Positions 63,119 through 64,000 of a stretch of 64,000 nt of DNA are shown here, one piece after another. Numbering within the stretch: the stretch's first letter is position 1; each line of letters opens with the position of its first letter. The DNA is from Micromonospora sp. WMMD1128 (GTDB lineage Bacteria; Actinomycetota; Actinomycetes; Mycobacteriales; Micromonosporaceae), in NCBI RefSeq assembly GCF_027497235.1, contig NZ_CP114902.1:6474001-6538000 (forward strand), written 5' to 3'. Below the pieces are notes generated by a model. It was not told the DNA's origin, did not search any database, and saw only the letters and a list, made by a program, of their open reading frames with translations. Position numbers and translations under genes: made by a program.

Positions 63119-64000
63119 GCGGACACCCGGACGCCGGGGTGGAACTTCGGCACCCGCATGCTGACCTTCGTACCCGAGCCCAGGCCCGTCTCGACGACCA
63201 GGCCGAACCGGTCCCCGAAGGCCGACCGCAGCCGCTCGTCGACGTTGGAGAGGCCGACGTGCTGCCCCGGGTCCTCGGCCGGGTCGCTGCCGGCGCCGGA
63301 CACCTCGGCGATACCCGCGGTAAGCGTGGTCGGATCCATCCCCACCCCGTCGTCCTCCACCGTGATGTGACACTCGGCGCCCGCGTCCCGGGCCTCGATG
63401 CTCACCATGCCGGTGCCCGGCTTGCGGGACAACCCGTGCCGGACCGCGTTCTCCACGAGCGGCTGGAGGCAGAGGAACGGCAACGTCACCGGCAGCACCT
63501 CGGGCGCGATCTGGAGGCGCACCTGGAGGCGTTCGCCGAAGCGGGCCCGCTCGATGGTCAGATAGCGGTCGATCGACCGCAACTCCTCGGCAAGCGTGGT
63601 GAACTCCCCGTGCGAGCGGAACGAGTACCTGGTGAACTCCGCGAACTCCAGGATCAACTCCCGCGCCCGGTCGGGGTCGGTCCGGACGAATGAGCCGATC
63701 GCGGTGAGCGCGTTGTAGATGAAGTGCGGGCTGATCTGGGCGCGCAACGCGCGTACCTCGGCCCGGGCCAGCCGCTCCCGCGACGAGTCCAGCTCGGCCA
63801 GGGCGAGCTGGTCACCCGCCCAGTGCGCGGTCTCCAGCGTCGCCTGCACCAGGCCCGGCGCCGGCCGCTCGTCGGCCACCGCCACCAACGCGCCCACCAC
63901 CCGGCCGTCCGCGCCCAACGGCGCCACCACCGCGCCCCGGACCGGGCAGTCGACCAGGTCGCAGTGCAGCTCCGACTCGTGCAGCACGGTGGAACGCCCG
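63115..64000 (-). CDS. LytS/YehU-type sensor histidine kinase, 5' end outside window
   Basis: About 295 codons are inside the window; the frame stays open past base 64000. Visible are the end of a GAF-like domain (CDLVDCPVRGAVVAPLGADG), the His_kinase domain with the phospho-accepting His in RAQISPHFIYNALTAIGSFV, and an ATPase domain with CLQPLVENAVRHGL, DDGVGMDPTT and HVGLSNVDERLRSAFG. It pairs with the overlapping LytTR regulator. The GTG at 63985-63987 is unlikely to be the real start because homologues carry a longer sensor region. Confidence 0.92.
   Translation of the reverse strand, partial: GRSTVLHESELHCDLVDCPVRGAVVAPLGADGRVVGALVAVADERPAPGLVQATLETAHWAGDQLALAELDSSRERLARAEVRALRAQISPHFIYNALTAIGSFVRTDPDRARELILEFAEFTRYSFRSHGEFTTLAEELRSIDRYLTIERARFGERLQVRLQIAPEVLPVTLPFLCLQPLVENAVRHGLSRKPGTGMVSIEARDAGAECHITVEDDGVGMDPTTLTAGIAEVSGAGSDPAEDPGQHVGLSNVDERLRSAFGDRFGLVVETGLGSGTKVSMRVPKFHPGVRVSA

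Noticed and set aside
1..64000. tRNA, rRNA or other standard RNA genes
   Set aside because: I saw no tRNA-like cloverleaf with conserved T-loop and anticodon arms and no rRNA sequence. A tRNAscan run would be needed to exclude a missed tRNA.
1..64000. Prophage, integrative element or insertion sequence
   Set aside because: No integrase, transposase, relaxase or phage structural gene is visible, and codon use is uniform apart from the AT-rich gap.

Overview
The window is about 64 kb of very GC-rich actinomycete chromosome. Frequent GTG starts, tight start/stop overlaps, families typical of actinomycetes (XRE/DUF397 pair, DUF4192, DUF5926, Bpa proteasome activator, LytR-CpsA-Psr proteins, DUF5701) and many leaderless-type promoters point to Micromonosporaceae, probably Micromonospora or a close relative. 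That assignment is inference from gene content and style; there is no rRNA or tRNA gene to confirm it. I found 68 protein-coding genes (two cut by the window edges, one doubtful), no RNA genes, no CRISPR array and no insertion sequence.

Layout. 0-5.3 kb (minus strand): a DinB-like enzyme, a zinc-ribbon protein, a phosphoribosyltransferase, a polytopic mannosyltransferase-like protein and a membrane GGDEF-EAL protein. 5.3-6.1 kb: an unusually AT-rich gap. 6.1-8.8 kb (plus): moaC-mog-moeA-moaE. 8.8-15.7 kb: a second GT87-like protein, DoxX, GNAT, an AAA ATPase behind a striking palindromic operator pair, an LppU-like protein, an EamA transporter and a short prepilin peptidase. 15.8-19.0 kb: an endonuclease Q-like/UvrD helicase fusion. 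19.1-22.7 kb (minus): fructosamine kinase-moaA-moaD-metallophosphoesterase in one overlapping unit. 22.9-27.7 kb: DUF4192, fdhD (possibly preceded by a His-rich ORF), mobA-DUF6457 and a YbjN-like protein. 27.8-31.9 kb: Lrp regulator diverging from dimethylargininase, a lipoprotein substrate-binding protein with a hydrolase, and bpa. 31.9-38.4 kb: paired HAD phosphatases, OsmC, a mini-zincin, AIM24, pheA and small exported or PAS proteins. 38.6-45 kb: a NERD-like protein, arginine deiminase, DUF5926, a serine-kinase-like ATPase, a GAF/PAS histidine kinase, GDPD and rhodanese. 45-49.8 kb: three LCP cell-wall ligases plus a nucleotide-sugar epimerase. 49.9-59.7 kb: two sodium/solute symporters, each with a small membrane partner, flanking a flavin reductase, an XRE/DUF397 pair and an ABC exporter. 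59.9-64 kb: an ECF sigma factor with an Asp-box membrane protein, DUF5701, and a LytTR response regulator with its histidine kinase.

How the genes connect. The strongest theme is molybdenum cofactor: moaC, mog, moeA, moaE, moaA, moaD, fdhD and mobA are all present but split over three loci within 20 kb, so the window covers most of the route from GTP to guanylated cofactor plus formate dehydrogenase sulfuration. A second theme is the cell surface (three LCP proteins, epimerase, two GT87-like proteins, SSS symporters). A third is arginine and methylarginine breakdown (DDAH with Lrp; ArcA with an ArgR-like dyad).

The most unusual items are the EndoQ-UvrD fusion, the GTCTAGC-N6-GCTAGAC operator pair before the AAA ATPase, five copies of a GGGGCCCC-centred intergenic repeat that always abuts a stop codon (one has replaced the C-terminus of ArcA), a four-box DnaA cluster, a parS-like site inside a flavin reductase gene, and an LCP gene with no canonical start before its membrane anchor.
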